From Gordonia sp. (in: high G+C Gram-positive bacteria) (GTDB lineage Bacteria > Actinomycetota > Actinomycetes > Mycobacteriales > Mycobacteriaceae): a DNA stretch of 6,857 nt. The notes below the pieces were generated by a model that made no database searches, was not told the origin of the DNA, and saw only the letters and a program-made list of their open reading frames with translations. Positions 1-6,710 of this stretch are shown piece after piece (within the stretch, counting starts at the first letter, position 1; each line of letters opens with the position of its first letter). The translations under genes and the position numbers were made by a program. The stretch covers positions 1 through 6,857 of the forward strand of contig JASLJL010000401.1 in assembly GCA_030152405.1 (NCBI GenBank), read 5' to 3'.

Positions 1-1
1 C

Positions 2-307
2 GAGTCGCCCGAGACCTCGACCACGCTGGTCGCGCTCTCGCAGACCGACTTCAGCGATCCGAACGCCGTGTACACCGGTCTTCCGGGCGGCCCGGAGGGC
101 GTTTACGTCGCTCCGACCGACGTGCACGGCGCCGCAGCCGCAGCCACTGCCAACCAGGAGACGGACGTCGTCACGCGCCCCGATCTGGCCAAGACCGCCG
201 TCGGTCAGCCCGCGGGCGACGACGCGTTCACGCAGCCGATCGACACCTCGGCCATCGAGACGGCGATCAACGACCAGTCCAAGGGACAGGGGAGTAACCA
301 GGCATGA
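2..307 (+). CDS. C-terminal end of an unidentified protein upstream of the mce permeases (5' truncated)
   Basis: The frame is open from the left window edge, so the start lies outside; 101 residues are visible. The visible part has no membrane segment and no catalytic motif. It is rich in Ala, Thr, Asp, Gln and Pro, with an AAAAA run near residue 44, and ends in a polar tail (...KGQGSNQA), so it is probably disordered. Its stop (TGA 305-307) overlaps the yrbEA start as ATGA, which implies co-transcription and coupled translation. Genes at this position in Streptomyces-type mce operons often encode the ABC ATPase (MceG/Mkl/MlaF-like), and mycobacterial MceG carries a long C-terminal extension, so a MceG tail is a reasonable guess. 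No Walker, signature or H-loop sequence is in view to prove it. Another lipid-metabolism gene, such as the dehydrogenase found before mce4, is an alternative. A GTG at 68 is an internal codon, not the likely start. Confidence 0.75.
   Translation, partial: ESPETSTTLVALSQTDFSDPNAVYTGLPGGPEGVYVAPTDVHGAAAAATANQETDVVTRPDLAKTAVGQPAGDDAFTQPIDTSAIETAINDQSKGQGSNQA
288..294 (+). promoter_or_regulatory. Ribosome binding site for yrbEA
   Basis: AGGGGAG lies 9 bases before the ATG at 304, inside the last codons of the upstream gene. It supports 304 as the start and suggests yrbEA can initiate on its own as well as by coupling at the ATGA overlap. Confidence 0.6.
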
Positions 308-1110
308 CGAGTGCCACCACGCGTGGCGTCGACAAGCTTGCGAAGGCCGGTGAGGGTGCGCTCACCCAGACCGGCAACATCGTTCAGCTGTTCGTCGACG
401 TCGCCCGCCAGCTCTTCGTGCGGCCATTCCAGCTGCGCGAGTTCATTCAGCAGGCCTGGTTCATCGCCAGCGTCACGATCCTTCCGACGGCGCTCATCGC
501 GATCCCGTTCGGCGCGATCGTGTCGCTGCAGACCGGTTCGCTGATCAAGCAGCTCGGCGCCGAGGCGTACACGGGCGCGGCGAGCGTGCTCGTCGTCGTT
601 CAGCAGGGTTCACCCCTGGTGACGTCGCTGCTTGTCGCTGGCGCCGCAGGTTCGGCGGTGGCCGCCGACCTGGGCTCGCGAACCATTCGCGAAGAGATCG
701 ACGCGATGGAGGTGCTCGGCATCAATCCCGTCCAGCGTCTCGTCGTGCCACGCGTGTTGGCGATGGTCCTCGTGGCCGTCCTCCTCAACGGCCTGGTGGC
801 CGTCGTCGGCATCGGCGGCGGTTACTTCTTCAACGTGATCGTGCAGGGTGGAACCCCCGGTGCGTACCTCGCGTCGTTCGGTGCGCTCGCGCAGCTCCCG
901 GACCTCTACATCTCCACGCTCAAGGCGGCGATCTTCGGTGTGATCGCCGGTGTCATCGCCGCCTACAAGGGACTCAACCCCAAGGGCGGCCCCAAGGGCG
1001 TCGGTGACGCGGTGAACCAGAGCGTCGTCGTGACGTTCCTGCTGCTGTTCTTCGCGAACCTCATCATCACCGCCGTGTTCCTGCAGATCGTTCCGCCGAA
1101 GGTAGGTTAG
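304..1110 (+). CDS. yrbEA: YrbEA, MlaE-family ABC permease of the Mce lipid transporter
   Basis: This is one of the two inner-membrane permeases of an Mce system, equivalent to MlaE of the E. coli Mla complex. It is thought to couple ATP hydrolysis to lipid movement into or out of the Mce tube. The 268-residue length is typical. A cytosolic, amphipathic N-terminal stretch (about 1-50) is followed by hydrophobic segments at roughly 52-76, 92-120, 150-175, 205-221 and 240-262. The family hallmark is EEIDAMEVLGINP (residues 130-142), the cytoplasmic coupling helix expected to contact the ATPase, preceded by GSAVAADLGSRTIR. A Gly-rich loop (KGGPKGVGDAV, about 227-237) before the last helix is also characteristic. 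The start is ATG 304, with a good ribosome site and an ATGA overlap with the preceding gene. Family assignment is firm; the specific operon class is not settled. Confidence 0.95.
   Translation: MTSATTRGVDKLAKAGEGALTQTGNIVQLFVDVARQLFVRPFQLREFIQQAWFIASVTILPTALIAIPFGAIVSLQTGSLIKQLGAEAYTGAASVLVVVQQGSPLVTSLLVAGAAGSAVAADLGSRTIREEIDAMEVLGINPVQRLVVPRVLAMVLVAVLLNGLVAVVGIGGGYFFNVIVQGGTPGAYLASFGALAQLPDLYISTLKAAIFGVIAGVIAAYKGLNPKGGPKGVGDAVNQSVVVTFLLLFFANLIITAVFLQIVPPKVG
1100..1106 (+). promoter_or_regulatory. Ribosome binding site for yrbEB
   Basis: AGGTAGG lies 6 bases before the ATG at 1113, within the final codons of yrbEA. The match to the anti-SD sequence is moderate, and the spacing favours 1113 over later start codons. 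Confidence 0.45.
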
Positions 1111-1112
1111 TA

Positions 1113-1985
1113 ATGACTCGTGGTGTGACGATTGCCAAGAGCCGTCCGGAGTACTACCTCTACGAGGCGCGCAAGCAGCTCGGCAAGCCGTTGAAGATGC
1201 TCGACGGCGCAGGCGAGCAGATGTCGTTCTACGGACGCACGCTCGCGTGGATCCCGAAGACGCTCATCCACTACACCCGCGAGGTGATGCGTCTCCTCGC
1301 GGAGGTCGCCTTCGGCTCGGGTGGTCTCGCCGTCATCGGCGGAACCGTCGGCGTCATGGTCCTGATGTCGGGCTTCACCGGCGTCGTGGTCGGCATGCAG
1401 GGCTACGCGGCCCTCGACCAGATCGGTTCGCAGGCCCTCACCGGCTTCTTGTCGGCGTACGTCAACACGCGTGAAGTTGCGCCCCTGGTGGCCGGACTCG
1501 CACTGTCGGCGACGGTCGGCTGCGGCTTCACCGCCCAGCTCGGCGCCATGCGCATCTCCGAGGAGATCGACGCACTCGAGGTCATGGCCGTCCCGTCGAT
1601 CCCGTTCCTGGTCAGCACCCGCGTGATCGCCGGCTTCGTCGCCGTCATCCCGCTGTACGTGCTCGGCCTGATGGCCGCGTCTCTCGCATCGCGCACCATC
1701 AACACGGTCTTCAACGGTCAGTCGACCGGTTCGTACGACCACTCCTTCAACCTGTTCCTGCCACCCGCAGACGTCCTGTGGTCGTTCGGCAAGGTGCTGG
1801 TGTTCGCGTTCGTCATCATCCTGGTGCACTGCTACTACGGCTACTACGCCAGCGGTGGTCCCGCAGGCGTCGGTGTGGCCGTGGGACACGCGGTGCGCGC
1901 AGCACTGGTGCTGATCGCGGTCATGGACTTCTTCCTGGGCCTGGCGATCTGGGGAACCACCACGTCGGTCCGAGTCGGAGGTTAG
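1113..1985 (+). CDS. yrbEB: YrbEB, second MlaE-family permease of the Mce transporter
   Basis: This is the partner of YrbEA; in Mce systems the two form a heterodimeric permease above the ATPase. It has 290 residues. The N-terminal part (about 1-65) is charged and cytosolic, with an amphipathic stretch, and hydrophobic segments follow at about 70-95, 122-140, 168-195, 222-245 and 260-282. The coupling-helix hallmark is SEEIDALEVMAVPSIP (149-164), aligning with EEIDAMEVLGINP of YrbEA, and is preceded by NTREVAPLVAGL (118-129), a typical permease core. A Gly-rich loop (SGGPAGVGVAVGHAV, 247-261) matches the equivalent loop of YrbEA. The gene begins 2 bases after the yrbEA stop, and its last codons carry the ribosome site for mceA. 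The high similarity of layout to yrbEA reflects an ancient duplication. Confidence 0.95.
   Translation: MTRGVTIAKSRPEYYLYEARKQLGKPLKMLDGAGEQMSFYGRTLAWIPKTLIHYTREVMRLLAEVAFGSGGLAVIGGTVGVMVLMSGFTGVVVGMQGYAALDQIGSQALTGFLSAYVNTREVAPLVAGLALSATVGCGFTAQLGAMRISEEIDALEVMAVPSIPFLVSTRVIAGFVAVIPLYVLGLMAASLASRTINTVFNGQSTGSYDHSFNLFLPPADVLWSFGKVLVFAFVIILVHCYYGYYASGGPAGVGVAVGHAVRAALVLIAVMDFFLGLAIWGTTTSVRVGG
1977..1982 (+). promoter_or_regulatory. Ribosome binding site for mceA
   Basis: GGAGGT, close to the consensus, lies 9 bases before the GTG at 1992 and sits inside the last codons of yrbEB. It supports the GTG start and is among the strongest ribosome sites in the window, so mceA may be initiated more independently than mceB. 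Confidence 0.65.
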
Positions 1986-1991
1986 GAAAAC

Positions 1992-3308
1992 GTGGCGACT
2001 GCAAAACGCAGGCTGTTGGGGCTGATCTTCTTCGTCGTGGTCTTCGGACTTCTCGCGGCGTCGATCCTCAAGTTCCAGGGGACGTTCGACAAGTACACGA
2101 CGGTCACGCTCGAGACCGACAACGCGGGCAACGCGCTCGCGCAGAACTCGGACGTGAAGGCACGCGGCGTGATCGTCGGAACAGTCCGCAGCATCACGGT
2201 GAAGCCGGGCGGCAAGGCCCTCGTCGAAATGGGCCTCGATCCGGACAAGGCGGAGGAGCTGCCGGTGGGCACCACCGGTCGGGTCCTGCCGAAGACCCTG
2301 TTCGGCGAGCGCTACGTCTCGCTGACCGTCCCCGCCAACGGGACGGGCTCGCTGTCGGACGGAACCGTCATCGCGACCGATCCGAGGGGCAGCGCCGCCG
2401 AAGTCGAAGACCTCTTCGACGCGCTCATGCCGGTGCTCAAGGCGATCCCGCCGGAGGATCTGAACGTCACGCTGACGTCGATCTCGCAGGCGATCGGCGG
2501 CAAGGGCGAGCAGCTCGCAGGCACCATCGACCGCCTCAACACGATCTTCAAGCGTGTGAACGCCAACATGGACGACCTCCAGGGCACCCTTCGCGGTCTC
2601 GCCTCGTTCTCGCAGACCTACTCGCAGGCGCTTCCGGACGTCATCGACGCGCTCGATTCGCTTCGCGTCACCGGCAACACCCTGGTGGAGCGGAAGTCGG
2701 ACTTCAGCACGCTGATCTCGACGCTCGGCGTCGCGGCGACGGACACCACGAAGTTCCTGCGGAAGAACCGTCGCGATCTGCTGAACCTGGCGATCGACTC
2801 GGAGTCGTTCCTGGTCCCGCTGGCCAAGCAGTCGCCGACGTTCTCCTGCATGTTCCACAACTTCGCGACGATCGTCCCCAAGGTGGGCGCGATCGTCGGC
2901 AAGGACACCGACAACCCCGGCGTCCGCGTGAACCTGCAGTTCGTCAACCCGCGTGGCCGCTATCTGCCCAACCAGGACGAGCCGCGACTGCTGTGGCGTG
3001 ACCCGCCGGCCCGTTGCTACGAGCCCGCGACCAACGGTCGTCCGTTCCCGCAGTACCCGGGCGGCGGCGTCCCCGACGGCTCGTACCAGCCGCCGTCGCG
3101 CAACGCAGGCCCCACGACGTGGCCCGACCTCCCGCAGCCGCAGTTCAGCGGTGCACCTGCGGGAGCCGTCTACGACGACCAGGACTACAGGAATCAAATG
3201 AAGATCGTCTACGGCGCTTCGACCGGTGTCGATCCGGCTGAAGTACCGACGTGGATCACCTACATCGGCGGCGGAGCAGCAAAGGGAGCGCAGGTGACAG
3301 TGAAGTGA
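1992..3308 (+). CDS. mceA: MceA, MCE/MlaD-domain protein, first subunit of the lipid-transport tube
   Basis: This is expected to be one of six different subunits of the periplasmic Mce hexamer that shields lipids on their way across the envelope. In 438 residues there is a short basic N-terminus (AKRR), one uncleaved membrane anchor (about 8-26), an MCE domain (about 36-114, with DVKARGVIVGTV at 54-65 and FGERYVSL at 104-111), then a long mostly helical region (about 135-290) that would build the tube. Two cysteines (C286 in SPTFSCMFHNF and C342 in ARCYEP) could form a disulfide. The tail from about 336 to 390 is rich in Pro, Gly and Gln and probably disordered. The GTG start follows a near-consensus ribosome site, 6 bases after the yrbEB stop. 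The MCE domain (DNAGNALAQNSDVKARG, LPKTLFGERYVSL) resembles Streptomyces-type MceA more than M. tuberculosis Mce1A, as judged from memory. Confidence 0.93.
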   Translation: MATAKRRLLGLIFFVVVFGLLAASILKFQGTFDKYTTVTLETDNAGNALAQNSDVKARGVIVGTVRSITVKPGGKALVEMGLDPDKAEELPVGTTGRVLPKTLFGERYVSLTVPANGTGSLSDGTVIATDPRGSAAEVEDLFDALMPVLKAIPPEDLNVTLTSISQAIGGKGEQLAGTIDRLNTIFKRVNANMDDLQGTLRGLASFSQTYSQALPDVIDALDSLRVTGNTLVERKSDFSTLISTLGVAATDTTKFLRKNRRDLLNLAIDSESFLVPLAKQSPTFSCMFHNFATIVPKVGAIVGKDTDNPGVRVNLQFVNPRGRYLPNQDEPRLLWRDPPARCYEPATNGRPFPQYPGGGVPDGSYQPPSRNAGPTTWPDLPQPQFSGAPAGAVYDDQDYRNQMKIVYGASTGVDPAEVPTWITYIGGGAAKGAQVTVK

Positions 3309-4393
3309 GGTCCCTGACAGCACCTCTGATCAAGCTGATCGTGTTCGCGGTCATCACCGCGGTCGCCACCGCGATGCTCGGACTGACCATCGCCAATGCG
3401 GGCGGTGGCGGTCGGACCGGCTTCAAGGCCGTCTTCTCCGACGCCGCCATGCTCAATCCGGGCGACGACGTCCGGATCGCGGGCGTCCGCGTCGGCCAGG
3501 TGGAGAGCGTCGAGATCACCAACCGGAACCAGGCGCTGGTCACGTTCAACGTCGACCGCGACTCGCTGCCGGCCGGCACCAACGTGTACATCCGTTACCG
3601 GAACCTGACCGGCCTGCGCTACGTGGCGCTGGAGAAGGGACCGGGCGACGCGGGCCAGACGGTCGGCGAGGACCACACGTTCGGAACCGACCCGAAGGTG
3701 CAGGACACGCACCCGGCGGTCAACCTGACCGAACTGTTCAACGGCTTCCGTCCGCTGTTCAAGCAGATCACGCCCGAGGACATGAACAAGCTGGCCGAGA
3801 CGGTCATCAAGGTGTTCCAGGGCGACATGGACACGACGATCAGCCAGCTGATCTCGCAGACCTCGGAGCTCACCAACGCGCTCGCCGACAAGGATCAGGT
3901 GATCGGTGACATGATCACCAATCTGACCAAGGTCCTCGAGACGGTGAACCGCAACGACGATCAGTTCACCAGCCTGCTCGACAACACCGAGAAGCTGGTG
4001 ACCGGTCTCGCCGCACAGCGCGGCTCGGTCGGCTCGGCAGTCACGTCGGTCTCGAACCTGACCACCGTGATGGGCTCGATCCTGTCGAAGACCCGTCCGG
4101 CCATCCAGGGCGACATCGCGGGCATCAAGTCGCTGTCGGATCAGTTGAACAGCCGCACCGACGACATCGAGAAGGCTCTGACGAACCTGCCGGTGAAGCT
4201 GCAGAAGATCGGCCGCGCAGCCACCTTCGGCTCGTGGTTCCAGTTCTACCTCTGCGGCATCGACGTCGTCGCGGGCAACGGCAAGTCGAAGCTGCTGACG
4301 CAGCCGCTCGTCGGACTGCCCGACATCAACGCAGCCATTTACACCAGTGCCGCCACGCGGTGCTGGAAGGACAACAAGCGGCCGGGGGCGTGA
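3305..4393 (+). CDS. mceB: MceB, MCE/MlaD-domain subunit of the lipid-transport tube
   Basis: This is the second Mce subunit, 362 residues from GTG 3305. That start overlaps the mceA stop as GTGA and places a short polar N-terminus (MRSLTAPLIK) before the membrane anchor at about 10-31. An in-frame ATG at 3251 would add 18 Arg/Ser-rich residues inside mceA and is less likely. The MCE domain spans about 37-112, with VRIAGVRVGQV (56-66) and GLRYVALE (103-110). A helical region follows from about 138 to 305. The C-terminal part contains FGSWFQFYLCGIDV (308-321), a segment I recognise as conserved in MceB proteins. C317 and C353 (TRCW) are positioned to pair as a disulfide. No strong ribosome site precedes the start: GGGAG at 3284-3288 is 16 bases away, so translation probably depends on coupling to mceA. 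Confidence 0.92.
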   Translation: MRSLTAPLIKLIVFAVITAVATAMLGLTIANAGGGGRTGFKAVFSDAAMLNPGDDVRIAGVRVGQVESVEITNRNQALVTFNVDRDSLPAGTNVYIRYRNLTGLRYVALEKGPGDAGQTVGEDHTFGTDPKVQDTHPAVNLTELFNGFRPLFKQITPEDMNKLAETVIKVFQGDMDTTISQLISQTSELTNALADKDQVIGDMITNLTKVLETVNRNDDQFTSLLDNTEKLVTGLAAQRGSVGSAVTSVSNLTTVMGSILSKTRPAIQGDIAGIKSLSDQLNSRTDDIEKALTNLPVKLQKIGRAATFGSWFQFYLCGIDVVAGNGKSKLLTQPLVGLPDINAAIYTSAATRCWKDNKRPGA

Positions 4394-5466
4394 GCACAGT
4401 GACCACACAGTCGGACACTCCCGCGGAAGAACCGCAGGAGCCCAAGAAGAGCAGGCGTTTCGCCGGTCGCCGCAGCGCGACGGGCATCGGCGGCCTCGGC
4501 CTGCTGATCCTCATCATGATCTCGGTCTCGTCCTTCTATCTGAAGGACCTGCCGCTGCTGGGCGCGGGCGCCCAGTACACCGCGTCGTTCTCCGAAGCCG
4601 CAGGCCTCAAGCCGGGCAACGAGGTCCGCGTCGCGGGCATCAAGGTCGGCGAAGTGACCGGCGTCGAGCTCGACGGCAATCGCGTCGACGTGAACTTCCG
4701 GGCGAACAACACCTGGATCGGTGATCAGACGCAGGCGTCCATCCAGATCAAGACGGTCCTCGGCCAGAAGTACCTCGCACTGAATCCGCGCGGCAGCAAG
4801 CTCGCGGATCCGGATGTGAAGTTCACCGACACCGTGGCCCCGTACGACGTCATCGAGGCCTTCGGCGACGCCGCCGACCAGATCGAGAACGTCAACACCG
4901 ACAACGTGGCCAAGAGCCTCCGCACGCTGTCGAACGCCTTCTCCGGCACCGCGGGCGACATCGGCCCCTCGTTGGACGGCATCTCCCGCCTGTCGAACAC
5001 CATCGCCAGCCGTGACCAGGAGGTGCAGCGACTGCTGCGCGCGACGAAGGACTCGTCGAAGATCCTGGCCGACCGCAACGAGGAGTTCACCCGGCTCATC
5101 GCCGGCGCGGGCACCCTCCTGCAGGAGCTGAACAAGCGTCAGCAGGACATCTCGGCGCTGCTCGCCAGCACGACGACCCTGAGCCGTGCGCTCTCGGGCA
5201 TCGTCCGCGACAACGAGGCCCAGATCGGTCCGGCCCTCGACTCGCTCGAAGGCGTCACCGACATGCTGACCCGCCAGAACCAGAACCTGCGCGACACGAT
5301 CACCTACATGGCGCCCTTCTACCGCCTGTACGCGAACGTGCTCGGCAACGGCCGCTGGTTCGAGTCGACCGTCACCAACCTTCTGCCGCCGGCCCTGCCG
5401 GAGCTGAACGGCAATCGTCCGCCGAACATGCAGAAGAACCTCAACAACGGCGGGACGGCGGGCTGA
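4390..5466 (+). CDS. mceC: MceC, MCE/MlaD-domain subunit of the lipid-transport tube
   Basis: This is the third Mce subunit, 358 residues from GTG 4390, which overlaps the mceB stop as GTGA. A second in-frame GTG at 4399 lies 10 bases after GGGGG (4384-4388) and may be the true start, shortening the protein by 3 residues. The N-terminal 33 residues are hydrophilic, first acidic (AEEPQEP) then basic (KKSRRFAGRR), and should stay in the cytoplasm. The anchor is at about 33-50. The MCE domain covers about 61-134, with EVRVAGIKVGEV (78-89) and LGQKYLAL (124-131). A long helical region (about 150-312) has heptad-like Leu/Ile spacing. The C-terminus holds GNGRWFESTVTNLLPP (319-334), typical of MceC, and then a short Asn/Gly-rich tail. 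No cysteine was seen, unlike MceA, MceB and MceD. Confidence 0.92.
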   Translation: MSTVTTQSDTPAEEPQEPKKSRRFAGRRSATGIGGLGLLILIMISVSSFYLKDLPLLGAGAQYTASFSEAAGLKPGNEVRVAGIKVGEVTGVELDGNRVDVNFRANNTWIGDQTQASIQIKTVLGQKYLALNPRGSKLADPDVKFTDTVAPYDVIEAFGDAADQIENVNTDNVAKSLRTLSNAFSGTAGDIGPSLDGISRLSNTIASRDQEVQRLLRATKDSSKILADRNEEFTRLIAGAGTLLQELNKRQQDISALLASTTTLSRALSGIVRDNEAQIGPALDSLEGVTDMLTRQNQNLRDTITYMAPFYRLYANVLGNGRWFESTVTNLLPPALPELNGNRPPNMQKNLNNGGTAG

Positions 5467-6710
5467 TGACCAACCCAGACCAGGAGCCCCGCGTGTTCAA
5501 CAAGCGGAACATCGTCTTCGGCGCCCTCGGCACCGTCCTCGTCCTGATCCTCGGCGCAGCCGGGTGGTGGGCGTCGACGCTGGTCGGCACCACGACGGTC
5601 CACGCCTCGTTCAGCAGTGCCGTCGGCATCTACGAGGGCAGCGATGTGCGTGTTCTCGGCGTCGACGTCGGCAAGGTCACCAAGGTGACGCCGAACGGCG
5701 AGACCGTCGATGTCGACATGCGCGTGAACCGCGGCGTGAAGCTGCCGGAGAACGTCGGAGCGGTGCAGATCATCCCGTCGATCGTCGCCGACCGCTACGT
5801 CCAGCTGACGCCCGCCTATGACGGCGGCGCCGAGGCCGGCAGTGAGATCAACCTGTCCACCGACCGCACCCGCGTGCCGGTGGAGATCGACTCGATCTAC
5901 AAGAACCTGCAGAAGCTGTCGGTCTCGCTCGGACCGGACGGCGCCAACAAGAACGGCGCGGTCACCGACTTCGTCACGACCGCCGCCAAGAACCTGGACG
6001 GCAACGGCGCCAAGCTCGGCGACGCGATCACCAACCTGTCGAAGGCGGCGACCACGCTGTCCGACGGCCGCGGCGACCTCGCGTCGACGGTGAAGAACCT
6101 GAACGTCTTCGTCGGCGCGCTTCGCGAGAACGATTCGCAGGTGCGTCAGTTCAACACTCAGATGGCCTCGTTCAACAAGTTCATGGCGGGCGAGCGCAAC
6201 CAGCTCGGCCAGGCGCTGGACACGCTGTCGTACGCCCTCGGCGACGTCGCGACGTTCATCTCCGAGAACAACGACCGCCTCGGCAAGACGATCCGTGATC
6301 TGCAGCCGACCGGTCAGGCGCTGCTGGACAACAAGAAGCATCTCCTGGAGATCTTCACCGTCCTGCCCGTCACGATCTCGAACCTGATCAACGCGTACGA
6401 CGCGGAGTCGGGAACGGTCGCGATGCGCCTGAACATCCTCGACCTGCAGAACCCGCTCGGCGCCCAGTGCCGCTTCCTCGACCTGAAGAACCTGCTGCCG
6501 GGCAACCCGCTCGCCATCGACTTCAGCAAGAAGATGGCGCCGCTCATCGACGGCTGCAAGAGCGTGACGAAGCAGATCACCGAGGGTGTGCTCGAGCCGA
6601 TGCTCCCGATCCTTCCGTTCGGAATCCTGAGCGCGAAGAAGCAGCAGCAGCACCCGGCGCCGGGCACCAACTCCGGCAACCCGGATCCGCGACTCCCCGG
6701 AGGCAACTGA
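5466..6710 (+). CDS. mceD: MceD, MCE/MlaD-domain subunit of the lipid-transport tube
   Basis: This is the fourth Mce subunit, 414 residues from ATG 5466, which shares one base with the mceC stop (TGATG). A second in-frame start, GTG 5493, has a better ribosome site (CAGGAG at 5481-5486, 6 bases away) and would remove 9 residues without touching the membrane anchor (about 16-36). The MCE domain runs from about 43 to 118, with DVRVLGVDVGKV (60-71) and ADRYVQLTP (108-116). The helical region is about 137-305. C335 (GAQCRF) and C364 (DGCKSV) are close enough to form a disulfide in the C-terminal part. The end (about 391-414) is a Gln, Pro, Gly and Asn-rich low-complexity tail. Position in the operon and domain layout identify it as MceD; the individual substrate contacts cannot be read from sequence. 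Confidence 0.92.
   Translation: MTNPDQEPRVFNKRNIVFGALGTVLVLILGAAGWWASTLVGTTTVHASFSSAVGIYEGSDVRVLGVDVGKVTKVTPNGETVDVDMRVNRGVKLPENVGAVQIIPSIVADRYVQLTPAYDGGAEAGSEINLSTDRTRVPVEIDSIYKNLQKLSVSLGPDGANKNGAVTDFVTTAAKNLDGNGAKLGDAITNLSKAATTLSDGRGDLASTVKNLNVFVGALRENDSQVRQFNTQMASFNKFMAGERNQLGQALDTLSYALGDVATFISENNDRLGKTIRDLQPTGQALLDNKKHLLEIFTVLPVTISNLINAYDAESGTVAMRLNILDLQNPLGAQCRFLDLKNLLPGNPLAIDFSKKMAPLIDGCKSVTKQITEGVLEPMLPILPFGILSAKKQQQHPAPGTNSGNPDPRLPGGN
5481..5486 (+). promoter_or_regulatory. Possible internal ribosome binding site for an alternative mceD start
   Basis: CAGGAG stands 6 bases before the in-frame GTG at 5493. No comparable site precedes the annotated ATG at 5466, which has only G-rich sequence within mceC upstream. 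Either the ATG is used by coupling from mceC or the GTG is the real start. Confidence 0.35.
6699..6703 (+). promoter_or_regulatory. Ribosome binding site for mceE
   Basis: GGAGG lies 6 bases before the ATG at 6710, at the very end of mceD. It confirms the start of the truncated last gene. Confidence 0.65.

Noticed and set aside
1..303. Promoter directly before yrbEA
   Set aside because: The region is coding to within the ATGA overlap, and no convincing -35/-10 pair was seen in this GC-rich stretch.
1986..1991. Regulatory site in the gap between yrbEB and mceA
   Set aside because: The gap is only 6 bases and merely completes the spacing of the mceA ribosome site.
1778..3001. Long plus-strand open frame across the yrbEB/mceA junction in another frame
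   Set aside because: The translation is Arg/Gly/His/Asp-rich low-complexity sequence and would overlap two clear genes.
3251..3304. Upstream ATG that would extend mceB by 18 residues
   Set aside because: The extra residues are Arg/Ser-rich, deeply overlap mceA and have no ribosome site. GTG 3305 gives the usual short N-terminus before the membrane anchor and the GTGA overlap seen again at mceC.
1107..3323. Very long open minus-strand frame (about 738 codons) opposite yrbEB and mceA
   Set aside because: Its product is dominated by Arg, Asp, His, Val and Glu with no recognisable domain, as expected from the complement of GC-biased codons. The plus-strand genes have clear family motifs across the same bases.
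3260..4408. Long open minus-strand frame opposite mceB
   Set aside because: Composition is biased (Val/Asp/Arg/Leu/His) with no motif, and it fully overlaps a well-supported MceB.
5319..6653. Long open minus-strand frame opposite mceD
   Set aside because: This is the same codon-bias artefact; MceD on the plus strand explains the region.
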